Assembly: GCA_002308815.1 (NCBI GenBank)
Contig: DBVX01000023.1
Location: 1-24,606 of the forward strand
Source of the DNA: Bacteroidales bacterium UBA1253
GTDB taxonomy: Bacteria; Bacteroidota; Bacteroidia; Bacteroidales; Paludibacteraceae
Length of the DNA stretch: 24,606 bases
Reading direction: 5' to 3'
The notes under the pieces: model-generated
Database searches by the model: none
What the model was told of the DNA's origin: nothing
Seen by the model: the letters and a program-made list of their open reading frames with translations, nothing else
Program-made: the position numbers and the translations under genes
In this document: piece by piece, positions 1 through 8,700 of the stretch
Numbering within the stretch: the first letter of the stretch is position 1
Layout of the letters: each line of letters opens with the position of its first letter

Positions 1-560
1 TGCTCGGTCATCATAATGAAGTCGGTCAGCGCGGGGCTGTAAACAGCACCACCGGCGCAGGGACCGAAGATGACGCTGATTTGCGGAACCACACCCGATG
101 CGAGGATGTTGCGCTCAAAAATCTCTGCATATCCGGCAAGTGCGCAGGCACCTTCCTGAATACGTGCGCCGCCCGAGTCGTTCAGACCGATGATGGGTGC
201 GCCGAGTTTCATTGCCTGATCCATCACGTTGCAGATTTTCAGAGCCATTGTCTCGCTGAGCGAGCCGCCGATAACGGTGGCATCCTGCGCGAAGACGAAG
301 ACGAGACGGCCGTCAATGGTGCCGCTTCCGCATGCTACGCCGTCACCAAGGAACACTTTTTTCTCCATGCCGAAGTCGTGGCAGCGGTGGGTGAGGAACA
401 TATTGACCTCCTCAAACGAGCCTTCGTCAAGGAGCATGTTGATACGTTCGCGGCAGGTCATACACCCTTTGGCGTGGTGTTTCTCAACGGCAGCTTCGCC
501 GCCGCCTGCTATCGCCTTTTCGCGGTTGGCAATCAGGCGTTCCAGTTTGTTGGTATCCAT
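1..560 (-). CDS. mmdA: Methylmalonyl-CoA decarboxylase / propionyl-CoA carboxylase carboxyltransferase subunit, N-terminal part
   Basis: The reverse strand reads from ATG at 560 ([16 protein letters not shown]...) to the window edge without a stop, giving 186 codons of a protein that usually has about 510-520. Visible carboxyltransferase signatures are the oxyanion-hole stretch [12 protein letters not shown] and the [16 protein letters not shown] segment, both used to bind biotin and acyl-CoA in the crotonase-like carboxyltransferase fold. In the decarboxylase complex this subunit moves the carboxyl group of (S)-methylmalonyl-CoA to biotin, giving propionyl-CoA; in the carboxylase it runs the other way. 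The sequence alone cannot separate MmdA from PccB. It lies 27 bp after mce, so the two act in consecutive steps of the succinate-propionate pathway and are almost certainly co-transcribed. The leader contains a heptamer repeat rather than a Shine-Dalgarno. Confidence 0.93.
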   Translation of the reverse strand, partial: MDTNKLERLIANREKAIAGGGEAAVEKHHAKGCMTCRERINMLLDEGSFEEVNMFLTHRCHDFGMEKKVFLGDGVACGSGTIDGRLVFVFAQDATVIGGSLSETMALKICNVMDQAMKLGAPIIGLNDSGGARIQEGACALAGYAEIFERNILASGVVPQISVIFGPCAGGAVYSPALTDFIMMTE

Positions 561-561
561 A

Positions 562-590
562 TCAATTGTCAATTATCAATTATCCAATTA
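562..590. repeat. Heptamer tandem repeat filling the mce-mmdA spacer
   Basis: On the plus strand the spacer reads TCAATTG, TCAATTA, TCAATTA, then TCCAATTA (one extra C), four consecutive copies of a 7-base unit. On the coding strand this is TAATTGA-like. The last copy contains the TAA stop of mce (588-590), and the array ends two bases upstream of the mmdA start codon. It therefore occupies the place of the ribosome-binding region. Confidence 0.85.
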
Positions 591-1001
591 CTTGGGTTGC
601 TGGCAGAGTTCGGTCAGCACGCCTTTGGTGCTCTTCGGATGCAGGAAGGCAATCATCAGGTTCTCGGCGCCTTTTCTCGGTGCCTTGTCAATGAGCTGAA
701 TGCCTGCCGCCTCGGCTTCCTTGAGAGCCTCTTCCACGTTGTTGACGTTGAATGCCACGTGGTGCACACCTCCTCGACCGCCGTTCTTCTCGATGAACTT
801 GGCGATGGTTGATTCGGGGCTGGTGGGTTCGAGCAATTCGATTTTCACTTCGCCGACCTTGAAGAATGCGGTTTTCACCTTCTGATCCTCAACTACTTCA
901 ATCGAGTAGCATTTGTTGCCGGTTAAAAACTCGAAGAAGGGCATAGCCTCTTCCAGACTGGGGACCGCAATCCCGAGATGCTCAATGTGAGTAGGTTTCA
1001 T
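588..1001 (-). CDS. mce: Methylmalonyl-CoA epimerase
   Basis: This 137-aa protein has the usual length for the family and the VOC (glyoxalase-like) fold with two beta-alpha-beta-beta-beta halves. It interconverts (R)- and (S)-methylmalonyl-CoA between the B12 mutase and the decarboxylase in propionate formation, in the cytosol. By alignment from memory with the Propionibacterium enzyme (ligands H12, Q65, H91, E141), the metal ligands here are H8 (IEHLG), E55 (KIELLEP, Glu in place of Gln), H81 (GVHHVAF) and E131 (VLTELCQ). The start ATG at 1001 gives the expected N-terminus and lies about 115 bp below a good Bacteroidetes-type -7 element. It is the first gene of an mce-mmdA operon. Confidence 0.96.
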   Translation of the reverse strand: MKPTHIEHLGIAVPSLEEAMPFFEFLTGNKCYSIEVVEDQKVKTAFFKVGEVKIELLEPTSPESTIAKFIEKNGGRGGVHHVAFNVNNVEEALKEAEAAGIQLIDKAPRKGAENLMIAFLHPKSTKGVLTELCQQPK

Positions 1002-1104
1002 AATGATTTGATTGTTTTATAGATTGGTTAGTCTTTTACAATTCGTTTCTCCGTTTTTCTTCTGTCATGGTGCTGTTTGTTTTGCAAAATGCCGCAAACA
1101 GCAT

Positions 1105-1142
1105 AAAAAAACGAAAACCGCCGCAAAGTTACAGCGGTTTTC
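1105..1142 (-). terminator. Intrinsic terminator after the 803-aa surface-protein gene, with a promoter in its loop
   Basis: Read on the minus strand, the arms GAAAACCGC and GCGGTTTTC pair perfectly (9 bp) around a 12-base loop, followed by one G and seven Ts (plus-strand A run 1105-1111). It lies about 57 bp after the stop codon of the 1199-3610 gene. The loop holds the -7 element of the mce promoter, so the two signals overlap. Confidence 0.7.
1124..1131 (-). promoter_or_regulatory. Promoter -7 element for mce-mmdA
   Basis: The minus strand reads TAACTTTG followed by CGGCGG, a full match to the Bacteroidetes primary-sigma -7 consensus TAnnTTTG. The -33 region is weak: a TTTT tract about 20 bases upstream in place of TTTG. 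The predicted start would be near 1117, leaving a leader of about 115 bases before mce. Confidence 0.65.
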
Positions 1143-1198
1143 CCGAAAGGAAAATTTTTTTTGCACTTTTTTACAATTGATCAATCAGCGGCAACTGT

Positions 1199-3610
1199 TC
1201 AATTGACCTGTCGCCCTTGTGAGTCATACAGGATGCCGTTGCGCAGTATGCGGAGAAAACCGTTCTCCAAGTATTTGCGGGCAGGCAGTGCATCTTCTAT
1301 GCCGTCTTCCGATCCGTTCATCACCTCCAGTTCAGAGACCGTCTCACCTTCCGCAACAATGCGGACACGTTTCGGAGCCTGCGGCTCATCCTCGCCTTCA
1401 TCCTCGATCGTGCCGCCTGTTTCGCTGCGGAAGAAAGCTCTGTAAGCACGGATGGCGGTACCCATTGTGCTGTTCGGATAGTAGAGTTTGTTGTCTTTCA
1501 GACCGAGATACGTGTTTCCGCCGACTGAATTCTGCAACAGACCCGTGCGGAGAGTGCCGACCAACCAGAGACCGCCTCGACCGGATGCGTCGTTGTAGCC
1601 TGTGAGGGCGGTGATGTCCTCATTGTCGGCATCGGTGTTGATGGTGACATTGGGGAAGATGAACGAGGTCTTCTGCGCCAGTTTGGCATTTGCCGAAACG
1701 ACATAGCCTTTGCCTGCCTCAATGGACTGTGCGACAGAGAAATAGATGGTAACGGTCGAGGCATCCGTCCTATCCGCATAGTGGAACTCAAAGACGCGTC
1801 CGTACAGACCGAGTGACATCATCATACCCTTACGTACTTCGAACGGAAGACACAGCGTTGTCCATTTGCCGCTGGCAAATTGTCTGTTCAGCGTTGCGGT
1901 GGTAACCGTATGGCCGTTATAGTCTTCCGCGAAGGAGTCATAGTACTGCGCGTCCTTGCTCTCCTGCAGCACGATGTTGTGAGGACGCACGCGGAGTGCG
2001 AAGGTAACAACAGAGTCACAGCCGTTAGTGGCTTTCAGCGTCAATGTCTCCGTTCCTGCTTCATTGAAGGTTACGCTTTCCCAAGTGTAAGGCAGTTCGT
2101 CCTCCCAGACGGTTGCGCCGTCGGTTGTCTCTATGGTGCAATCAGCCGATACCTCGCGGACGAGGCGGACGGACTGCCCGCGCCGCTTCTCGCAACTCCA
2201 TACTGCGGGCAGACCGTAGTACGAATCGCCGTTGAAGATGAGATAACTTGCGTTCTTCTCACTCGTGGAGGTGGATGACCAATAGTAACCGTAGATGTCA
2301 GTGTTGTCCATGAAACTGTAGTAACCGGTAGCGGGATTAATGAAGGAAGCCTCCACGGCACCGTTCATCGTGTTGCCAATACCACCCGTGCGGCGACCGG
2401 CTGCGGGGAGGAATACCGCTCCTGCGGCTTCCATACGTTTCCACTGGTCATACGTGTACTTGTTTTTGGCGAAATCGTCTATCTCAGCGTCATTGACACG
2501 GTACTTGGGTGTGAACTCCAGTCCATCGGGCAACTGCCAGTCGTCGGGCAGAAGAATGATTCCCTTGCGGTCAGCCACCATTGCGCCTCCCCACAGGTTG
2601 CCGTTCTGACGTTTGTACAGATAGTTCCATTCGTCTTTGCTGAGTGTGAACCATCCGTCGCCTATCAGCTGTCCCCAGTCGCGGAAGTCGCCCGTGTAGT
2701 CAGCATCGGCGTTGGACGGACTGACACCGTAGTTGGTGCTTGTGGTGCTGTATGCGAACATATCGATGGTTCCTGTGAAGGCGGGATCGCCGAGGTTGAT
2801 ATTGGGCAGACCGATGATGTCGTATTGCGTGTCCGCGAGCGACCAGCTGTCTTCCGCTATGTTATACAGCAGGTTGCCTTTGGCGAAATTCACTTTTTTA
2901 TTGTCGCTGACGGAGAAACTGCCCTGTAATGCATCACCGGCGGTTTCGTTTTCTGCATATGTGGCAGTATATGAGGCTGTTTTGGTAGCAATGACTATCT
3001 GCGGAGTCCAGCCTGCGAACACGCGGTTTCCTTTAGCCGGTGTGGGGTTGGTGAATGCGGGCAGAGCGTCTTGGTCGCACCATACCTCTTGTAGTACGGT
3101 GGCATCGTCCTCATCGTAGAACGTGATGAGGAACATCTGCACGGCATCGTAAGCGGCAATGAACACCTTGTTGCCGTCGGCAACCAGATTGTCGTCAAAG
3201 ACAACGGCTTCACCTTCTCCGTTCAGCAACCAGCCGGAGAAGTTGTAGTGGAAACCGTCGGCGCGGTGAGGGTAGGGGTCATACGGCTCGTTGATTACCT
3301 GTCCGTAGGTGTATTCCTCTACATCCTCATGACTCTGATTGAACTCATCAATGTATTTCCACGTAACAATGCAAACATCCTGCTCAAAGAGGGCAGTATA
3401 CGTAATGTTTTCCGAGGCTGTTACCTCACGCTGCGCGGGAATTGTGGGAGTCTCACCGGGATCATCCGACCAGCGCACAAAATGATAACCCGTCTGAGGT
3501 TCTGCCGTCAGCACATATACATCGCCACAATCCGCATTCACGGAAGTGGAAGTCTGTGCCAATACCCATAGCGGCAGCAACACTAATAATAATGGAATGA
3601 TTCGTTTCAT
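1199..3610 (-). CDS. Secreted B-repeat / FISUMP-like surface protein (803 aa)
   Basis: Residues 1-19 form a Sec signal peptide (KR, then a long Leu-rich core, ending VLAQ). Residues about 24-222 are InlB/Listeria-Bacteroides B-repeat-like units (GYHFVRWSDD, YNFSGW, RVFAGW, each closing with Y-T-A-x-F/Y). Residues about 229-487 resemble the FISUMP (Fibrobacter major paralogous) module: DEWNYLYKRQN, GIILLPDDWQLPDG, AAGRRTGG, GYYWSS, QSVRLVRE. Residues 490-545 are a small beta domain with an NGCDSVVTF motif. Residues 555-730 match the TLCLPF...KLYYPN...AYRAFF domain common in secreted Bacteroidales proteins. The end (KYLENGFLRILRNG...YDSQGRQV) resembles the short C-terminal tails of many exported Bacteroidales proteins and the first strands of a T9SS domain. 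It starts 25 bp after the upstream surface-protein gene and is probably co-transcribed. It begins inside what looks like the second half of a B-repeat. Ligand and function are unknown; adhesion is an inference. Confidence 0.85.
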   Translation of the reverse strand: MKRIIPLLLVLLPLWVLAQTSTSVNADCGDVYVLTAEPQTGYHFVRWSDDPGETPTIPAQREVTASENITYTALFEQDVCIVTWKYIDEFNQSHEDVEEYTYGQVINEPYDPYPHRADGFHYNFSGWLLNGEGEAVVFDDNLVADGNKVFIAAYDAVQMFLITFYDEDDATVLQEVWCDQDALPAFTNPTPAKGNRVFAGWTPQIVIATKTASYTATYAENETAGDALQGSFSVSDNKKVNFAKGNLLYNIAEDSWSLADTQYDIIGLPNINLGDPAFTGTIDMFAYSTTSTNYGVSPSNADADYTGDFRDWGQLIGDGWFTLSKDEWNYLYKRQNGNLWGGAMVADRKGIILLPDDWQLPDGLEFTPKYRVNDAEIDDFAKNKYTYDQWKRMEAAGAVFLPAAGRRTGGIGNTMNGAVEASFINPATGYYSFMDNTDIYGYYWSSTSTSEKNASYLIFNGDSYYGLPAVWSCEKRRGQSVRLVREVSADCTIETTDGATVWEDELPYTWESVTFNEAGTETLTLKATNGCDSVVTFALRVRPHNIVLQESKDAQYYDSFAEDYNGHTVTTATLNRQFASGKWTTLCLPFEVRKGMMMSLGLYGRVFEFHYADRTDASTVTIYFSVAQSIEAGKGYVVSANAKLAQKTSFIFPNVTINTDADNEDITALTGYNDASGRGGLWLVGTLRTGLLQNSVGGNTYLGLKDNKLYYPNSTMGTAIRAYRAFFRSETGGTIEDEGEDEPQAPKRVRIVAEGETVSELEVMNGSEDGIEDALPARKYLENGFLRILRNGILYDSQGRQVN

Positions 3611-3635
3611 AGTGATGACATATTAGTGTTTTGCA

Positions 3636-5360
3636 TTATTGTTGGGTTTTAGGAGCGATATTAACCTGTCCGCCGCCTTGAGCCTGCCCCTCGATAGTAT
3701 AGACAATCTTTTTGCAATCAGCAGAAACGTTAGTGTCTTCCGTCACTTGAATAACGCGCGGGTTATTTGTGTCACCGTCGCTCCATTGGGTGAACTGATA
3801 GCAATCATCCGGTGCCACCGTCACTTCCAGATACGTACCTTCCGGCACTTTGTTGGTTACATTGAGTACGCAGTTCTCACCACCGATACCTACGTTGAAG
3901 AATTTCTTCGGCGTACGAACGAAATGAGTAACATAGTTGCACTCGTGCTCTACGGGAACAATCGTCGGAAGCCAACCGGCGAACTCATAGGTATAATCCT
4001 CGTCAGCTTCCTTGGTCGGTGTCAATTCGTCCGCATTCGGTATGGTACCGTCAGCCAATACCTGCGTCTTCAACACTTCGCCACTCTCGTTTACAAAGCG
4101 AACGGTCTTCAGGGAAGAGGCTTGAATGTCGAATTTCTTCCATACGTCATGTGCCTCGTATGCATCAAGCGCAGTTCCCGGAACAGAGAGAAGAACCGTA
4201 CCAAGCTTTTCATCAGTCAGATTCATGAACGCGTTTGCGTGACAAATAGGAGGAATCTCCGATGCGCACAGAACGGATGTAAGTGCAGAGCAGTCTTTGA
4301 AAGCGCCGTTTTCAATAGTCGGACGACCCAAAATCCGAATGGAAGCCACCTTGTTGCAACTTGCAAAAGCGAATGAACCAATAGTCGCAACGGCCGACGG
4401 GATAATCAATTCCGTTAATCCCATGCATATATTGAAGGCGTTATTACCAATGCTCAAAAGCGAGTTCGGAAGAGTTAACGATGTGATATTTTTGCAGTTG
4501 TAGAATGCGTAACCACCGATTGTTTTCACGCCTTCTTCAATGACTACTGTCTGGATATTAGTACGGTGAATATACCACGGAGCTGTTCCTGCTTCGTAAC
4601 TTTTCATACTACCGGTACCGCTGATAACCAACAATTTCGCATCACAATCGAAGGTCCACATTATATTTTTGCCATCTCCTTCCGCACCGCAGTAGCTATA
4701 CGTATGGCATTGATTCGGATCCGGCATTACATTGAAGTCTTTCCATTGTTCTGCTTCTTTATAAGCCTCAAGGCTCTCAAAAGGCACATACAAAGGAATG
4801 GATTTGTTGACATTATGGAATACTTCTTCGCCCGGTAAAACGACAGGAGTGACAACATGGCATATAATTGATGCCAAATGCTCGCAATAATTGAAAGCAC
4901 TTTTGCCTATAGTTGCTACATTTGCCGGTATTTCCAAGATTGTCAAACCGGTGCACCCGTGTAATGCTGCCTCACCGATGGAGGTCGTGCTTTCGGGAAT
5001 CGCAATGGAAGACAAACTTGTACATCCACGGAATGCCGCATTTCCTATGGATATAACGGTATTCGCAATCGTCACGGAGGACAGGTTCTCACAATCAAGG
5101 AAAACGCGGGCACCAATCTGCGAAACACCTGATTCGATGACTGCCGATGTAATGACCGCACGATGCTCATACCACGGGGCAGGATTGGATCCCGTGTAAT
5201 TGCTCATCTGACCCTGGCTGCTTTTTTTGCTGATGGTAAGCACACCTGCATCGGAGAGGGTTACGTTACATTGACTGCTTGTCCATTCACCAATGTTTGC
5301 TGCCAAAAGGTTTGTACAAATCATTTGTACGGCGAATAAGAAAGTTGAAATTTTCTTCAT
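3636..5360 (-). CDS. BspA-like LRR_5 secreted protein with B-repeats (574 aa)
   Basis: Residues 1-21 are a Sec signal peptide. Two similar LRR modules follow, about 24-212 and 218-412. Each opens with an APWY.HR segment (62-67, 260-266), continues with BspA-type repeats of the form IG..AF..C..L..I.IP, and closes with a cap reading Y.V....L.AY....W..F. Residues 417-482 resemble a Flg_new/InlB repeat (VRFVNESGEVLKTQ, YEFAGWLP). Residues 486-551 are a B-repeat with YQFTQWSDGDTNNPR. Residues 552-574 start another repeat (VYTIEGQAQGGGQVNIAP) but stop at once. BspA-like LRR proteins are usually surface adhesins. The protein lacks the C-terminal tail seen in its downstream neighbour. A well-formed promoter lies about 100 bp upstream. 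Confidence 0.9.
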   Translation of the reverse strand: MKKISTFLFAVQMICTNLLAANIGEWTSSQCNVTLSDAGVLTISKKSSQGQMSNYTGSNPAPWYEHRAVITSAVIESGVSQIGARVFLDCENLSSVTIANTVISIGNAAFRGCTSLSSIAIPESTTSIGEAALHGCTGLTILEIPANVATIGKSAFNYCEHLASIICHVVTPVVLPGEEVFHNVNKSIPLYVPFESLEAYKEAEQWKDFNVMPDPNQCHTYSYCGAEGDGKNIMWTFDCDAKLLVISGTGSMKSYEAGTAPWYIHRTNIQTVVIEEGVKTIGGYAFYNCKNITSLTLPNSLLSIGNNAFNICMGLTELIIPSAVATIGSFAFASCNKVASIRILGRPTIENGAFKDCSALTSVLCASEIPPICHANAFMNLTDEKLGTVLLSVPGTALDAYEAHDVWKKFDIQASSLKTVRFVNESGEVLKTQVLADGTIPNADELTPTKEADEDYTYEFAGWLPTIVPVEHECNYVTHFVRTPKKFFNVGIGGENCVLNVTNKVPEGTYLEVTVAPDDCYQFTQWSDGDTNNPRVIQVTEDTNVSADCKKIVYTIEGQAQGGGQVNIAPKTQQ

Positions 5361-5400
5361 AATATTATGTTTATTAGTTTGTTATATCATGTAAGGATGT

Positions 5401-5424
5401 TTTATTCCATTTTTTATTCCATTT
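5401..5424. repeat. Two exact 12-bp tandem copies in the leader of the LRR gene
   Basis: TTTATTCCATTT occurs twice back to back (5401-5412, 5413-5424). It falls in the predicted 5' untranslated region of the minus-strand LRR gene, where the RNA would read AAATGGAATAAA twice, 41 to 64 bases upstream of the start codon. I see no coding function. Confidence 0.7.
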
Positions 5425-5462
5425 TTTCGTCGGAAGATTTCCCAAGTCTGCAAAAAAGCGCG

Positions 5463-5495
5463 CAAAGATAACACTACCGTTTCATTCGCGCAAAA
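5463..5495 (-). promoter_or_regulatory. Promoter for the LRR / B-repeat gene pair
   Basis: The minus strand has TTTTG (5495-5491) and, 20 bases on, TATCTTTG (5470-5463), then CGCGC. This fits the Bacteroidetes -33 TTTG / -7 TAnnTTTG pattern with normal spacing. The predicted start near 5456 gives a leader of about 95 bases. It is the best-formed of the three promoters in the window. Confidence 0.72.
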
Positions 5496-5606
5496 CTTTT
5501 TCGACTCTTTACTGCATTTTTTGATTACTTTCCCGCCTTTCCCGCAGTTCCATACTTACGGCATATGGCTGAGGCAGCTCTATTGTAGGTTACTTTTTAG
5601 TTAGTG

Positions 5607-5669
5607 CTTAAGAAACGATATGTTTTTGAGAAAAATATTGAAGAAATTTATAAGTTTTTCTTAAGAAAA
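5607..5669. promoter_or_regulatory. Possible operator: CTTAAGAAA repeat and 14-bp palindrome upstream of the giant gene
   Basis: TTTTCTTAAGAAAA at 5656-5669 is a perfect 14-bp palindrome. Its core CTTAAGAAA also occurs at 5607-5615, 53 bp away, or about five helical turns. Between them lies a smaller dyad, TTTTT-GAG-AAAAA (5623-5635). The palindrome ends about 27 bp before the -7 element of the giant gene, a typical site for an activator or repressor. The rest of the 438-bp divergent region (5361-5798) is AT-rich; apart from the two promoters and the leader repeat I see nothing else in it. Confidence 0.4.
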
Positions 5670-5696
5670 GGTATTTTATACATATAAGTGTTGTTG

Positions 5697-5704
5697 TACT
5701 TTTG
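5697..5704 (+). promoter_or_regulatory. Promoter -7 element for the giant surface-protein operon
   Basis: TACTTTTG, followed by CGGCG, matches TAnnTTTG. The -33 position holds an AT-rich TTTT tract (5674-5677) rather than a clear TTTG. The predicted start near 5711 leaves a leader of about 88 bases, rich in A and without a Shine-Dalgarno, as is usual in Bacteroidetes. Confidence 0.65.
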
Positions 5705-5798
5705 CGGCGTTTATTGTACTCTGCTGTAATTTGTGCAGCGATAAGATACCTTTGTGCAATGAACAGAAACATAAAGAGAAACATAATATTATTATACT

Positions 5799-8700
5799 AT
5801 GAAGAAAATCAATTATTTGTTCCTTTCTTTCCTGTTGATGGCAGGTATGGGAGTACAGGCTCAGCAGTTGCCCGACCAACATTTTGAGGACTGGTCTGGA
5901 TCGTTTGACGGCAACGCGCAGCCGAGGGACTGGCACGGCAGCAACGTGTCGCAGATGGGGTTCAATTTCACATTCCTGTACAGACGCGAAGGCCGCACGG
6001 GCAGTTGCGCCTACGTTGCGAATCAGGAAGTGGGCGCGATGGGCGTTACAGAAACCGCGCCGGGTTATTTCAGTCTGGGCTATGCTTGGAGCGCGATAGA
6101 GGGTGTTGATACGAAAACGGGTACAGGCGGCACGGAAGGCGGTATCAGTTTCACCTACCGCCCTGACACGCTGTCGGTATGGATTAGGCGTACCGGCAGC
6201 AGCGCGACGAGTGAGGATTTCAATATCGTGTTCTACAGCTGGCTGGGCAACAGTTCCGGCAACAGTTACCGTTCAAAAGGCGGTTCGTGCAAGAGTTCGA
6301 CCCACACCAACGAGGAATGCGACATCCGCCAGAGTACCAATGGCAACATGTGCGGCACTTCGGTTCAGGCCAAACAAGTGGCGGAGGGCTGGCATCGCGA
6401 GCGCGCTTCGTATCCCGACTGGACGAATATCCGCGTGCCGATTTATTATCTCCGCGATGACGCACCGGAGAAGGTGAACGTCATATTCTCGGCGGGCAAT
6501 GCTCCGAACGCGTTCAATAATACGGGTATCATAAAAGGCAATGACCTGTATGTGGATGATGTGGAACTGATTTACTCGTGCAAGGTACAGAAACTGTACA
6601 TTGACGGACTGGTCTGGAACGGCTTCAATCCTGACACGGAGGAGGAGCAGGTCTATTCGTTGGGGCAGGATGCCACATCGGTGCCGGAGATTATCGCGAT
6701 GCGCGGTGCGGGCAAACTGACCAACTCGCAGAACAAGACCGCCACATTCCCAGGCCGTCGTCTGACGGGCGACGAGATTACAATAAACAAGGGTGCAGTT
6801 GGCGAAGTAACCACCCTGACTGTCAAATCGGGGGACGGAAGCAAGACGATGACATACAAGATCCGTTTTGTCAAGCAGGCTTCCTCAAACGCCTACCTCG
6901 CCGGCATCAAGGTGGATGGAAAAGACAAGGAAGGCTTCAATCCTTACGTTGCCGATGTGGAGGTGGTGCTCCCCTACGGCACGACCGCCGTACCTGTAAT
7001 CGAACCAATCGGACAGGACAACGGTCAGTCGTATGTAATAAATGACGCGAAGACACTGAACGATGTTACAACCGTCAAAGTGACGGCGGCAGACGGAAAG
7101 ACCACACGCACTTACACCATTCGCTTCAAGATCGCCTTACTGTCGGATAACACACTGAAAGACATACTGGTAGACGGCTCTTCCATTCCGGATTTCTCAT
7201 CACAGAAAGTAAGTTACACCTATTCTCTTCCCACAGGTACGACCAAAGTGCCGGAAGTGAAGGCTGTGTCCGCCTATGCGGACGGCGAGCAGACAATCGT
7301 CTATGAGGCTCCCGCAGAGATGACCAACAACTGCCAGTACAAAATCAAGGTCAGCACGAAAGGCAACCCTGTCGCAAAAACCTATACGATAACCTTCAAA
7401 CTGGAAGCATCATCGAACACGTACCTGAACAATCTGACATTGGACGGCAAGCAGATAGCGGGCTTTGACAAGAAGAAGTTCATCTATTACGTCGAACTGG
7501 CAATGGGTTCGACCTCCATCCCTGAGATAGGATATGAAACGGGCGATGCGGCGCAGAAAGTAACCGTGAACAAGTCGGATGTGAACGGCACGACAGTGAT
7601 TGTGGTGGAAGCCGCCAACGGTTCACAGTCGGTGTACAAGATTATCTTCTCCACCCAGCAGTCGGAGAACACGCTGCTGAAAGCCATCTATCTGGACGGC
7701 AAGCCGCTGGAAGGATTCGATTCCTCAACCCGCGTATATAACATCACGCTGCCTGTGGGTACAACGGACAAGGATTTTCCATCCATCACGTGGGAAAAGA
7801 CGGACGAGTTCCAGAAAGTGGAAATGACCGAGGGTGGCATCAATGGCACGACCCGCATAGTAGTGACCGCAGGCAACGGGGCAACCACGCAGTACCAACT
7901 GATTTTCACAGTCGCGCAGGACAATGCCAACTACCTGAACATGATTTACATTGACGGAAAGGAACTGGCAGGATTCGACAAGGAGACGCTCAATTACACG
8001 TACGTGCTGGAATCCACAGCCACCTCGCTGCCGAAAGTGACCTACGAACGCGGAAGCTCGTACCAGACCGTGACGGACAAGAAGCCTTCCGAACTGACTG
8101 GCGACTACGTGCTGACCGTCCGTCCGCAGAAAGGTTCTGCCCGGATATACACCATCACGTTCACGCAAACGCTGTCATCGAACGCACAGCTGAAGATGAT
8201 ACGTGTGGGCGGAAAAGAACTGGAAGATTTCAAAGCCGAAACCTTCAACTACACATACACGCTTCCTGCCGGCACAGCCACGCTTCCGGAAGTTACTTAC
8301 GAAAAACAGGAGGAGGGACAGAAAGTGCTGGGTATGCGTCAGGGAAATGACTACATCCTGACAGTAACCGCGCAGGACGGAAAGGCGAAGAACACTTATA
8401 AGGTATCATTCACCATTCCCAAGTCGGAGAGCGCGTTCCTGAAGATGATTTATCTGGACGGCAATCCGCTGGCAGGCTTTGACCAGACCGTACTTTCCTA
8501 CACCTATACACTGGCGACGGAAACTTGTCCCGTCATCACAGTGGAGCGTGCCGATGAGGCGCAACAGGTAACCATCGTATCGCCCAAAGCGGCGGGTACG
8601 GCACAGATAATCGTACGTCCCGAAGCCGGTGAGCAAAATATCTACACCATCAAATTCCAATCCGTATCATCCTCCAATACCCTGCTGAAAGGAGTCAGTC

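Noticed and set aside
81..812. Open plus-strand frame of 243 codons opposite mmdA and mce
   Set aside because: Both minus-strand genes are unmistakable, and this frame runs across their spacer without any motif.
3639..4376. Open plus-strand frame of 245 codons opposite the LRR protein
   Set aside because: It is a shadow of clear LRR and B-repeat coding on the minus strand; no family signature and no promoter.
5361..5798. Possible tRNA, small RNA or riboswitch in the 438-bp gap
   Set aside because: I found only AT-rich dyads, two promoters and a 12-bp repeat; no cloverleaf or known riboswitch core.
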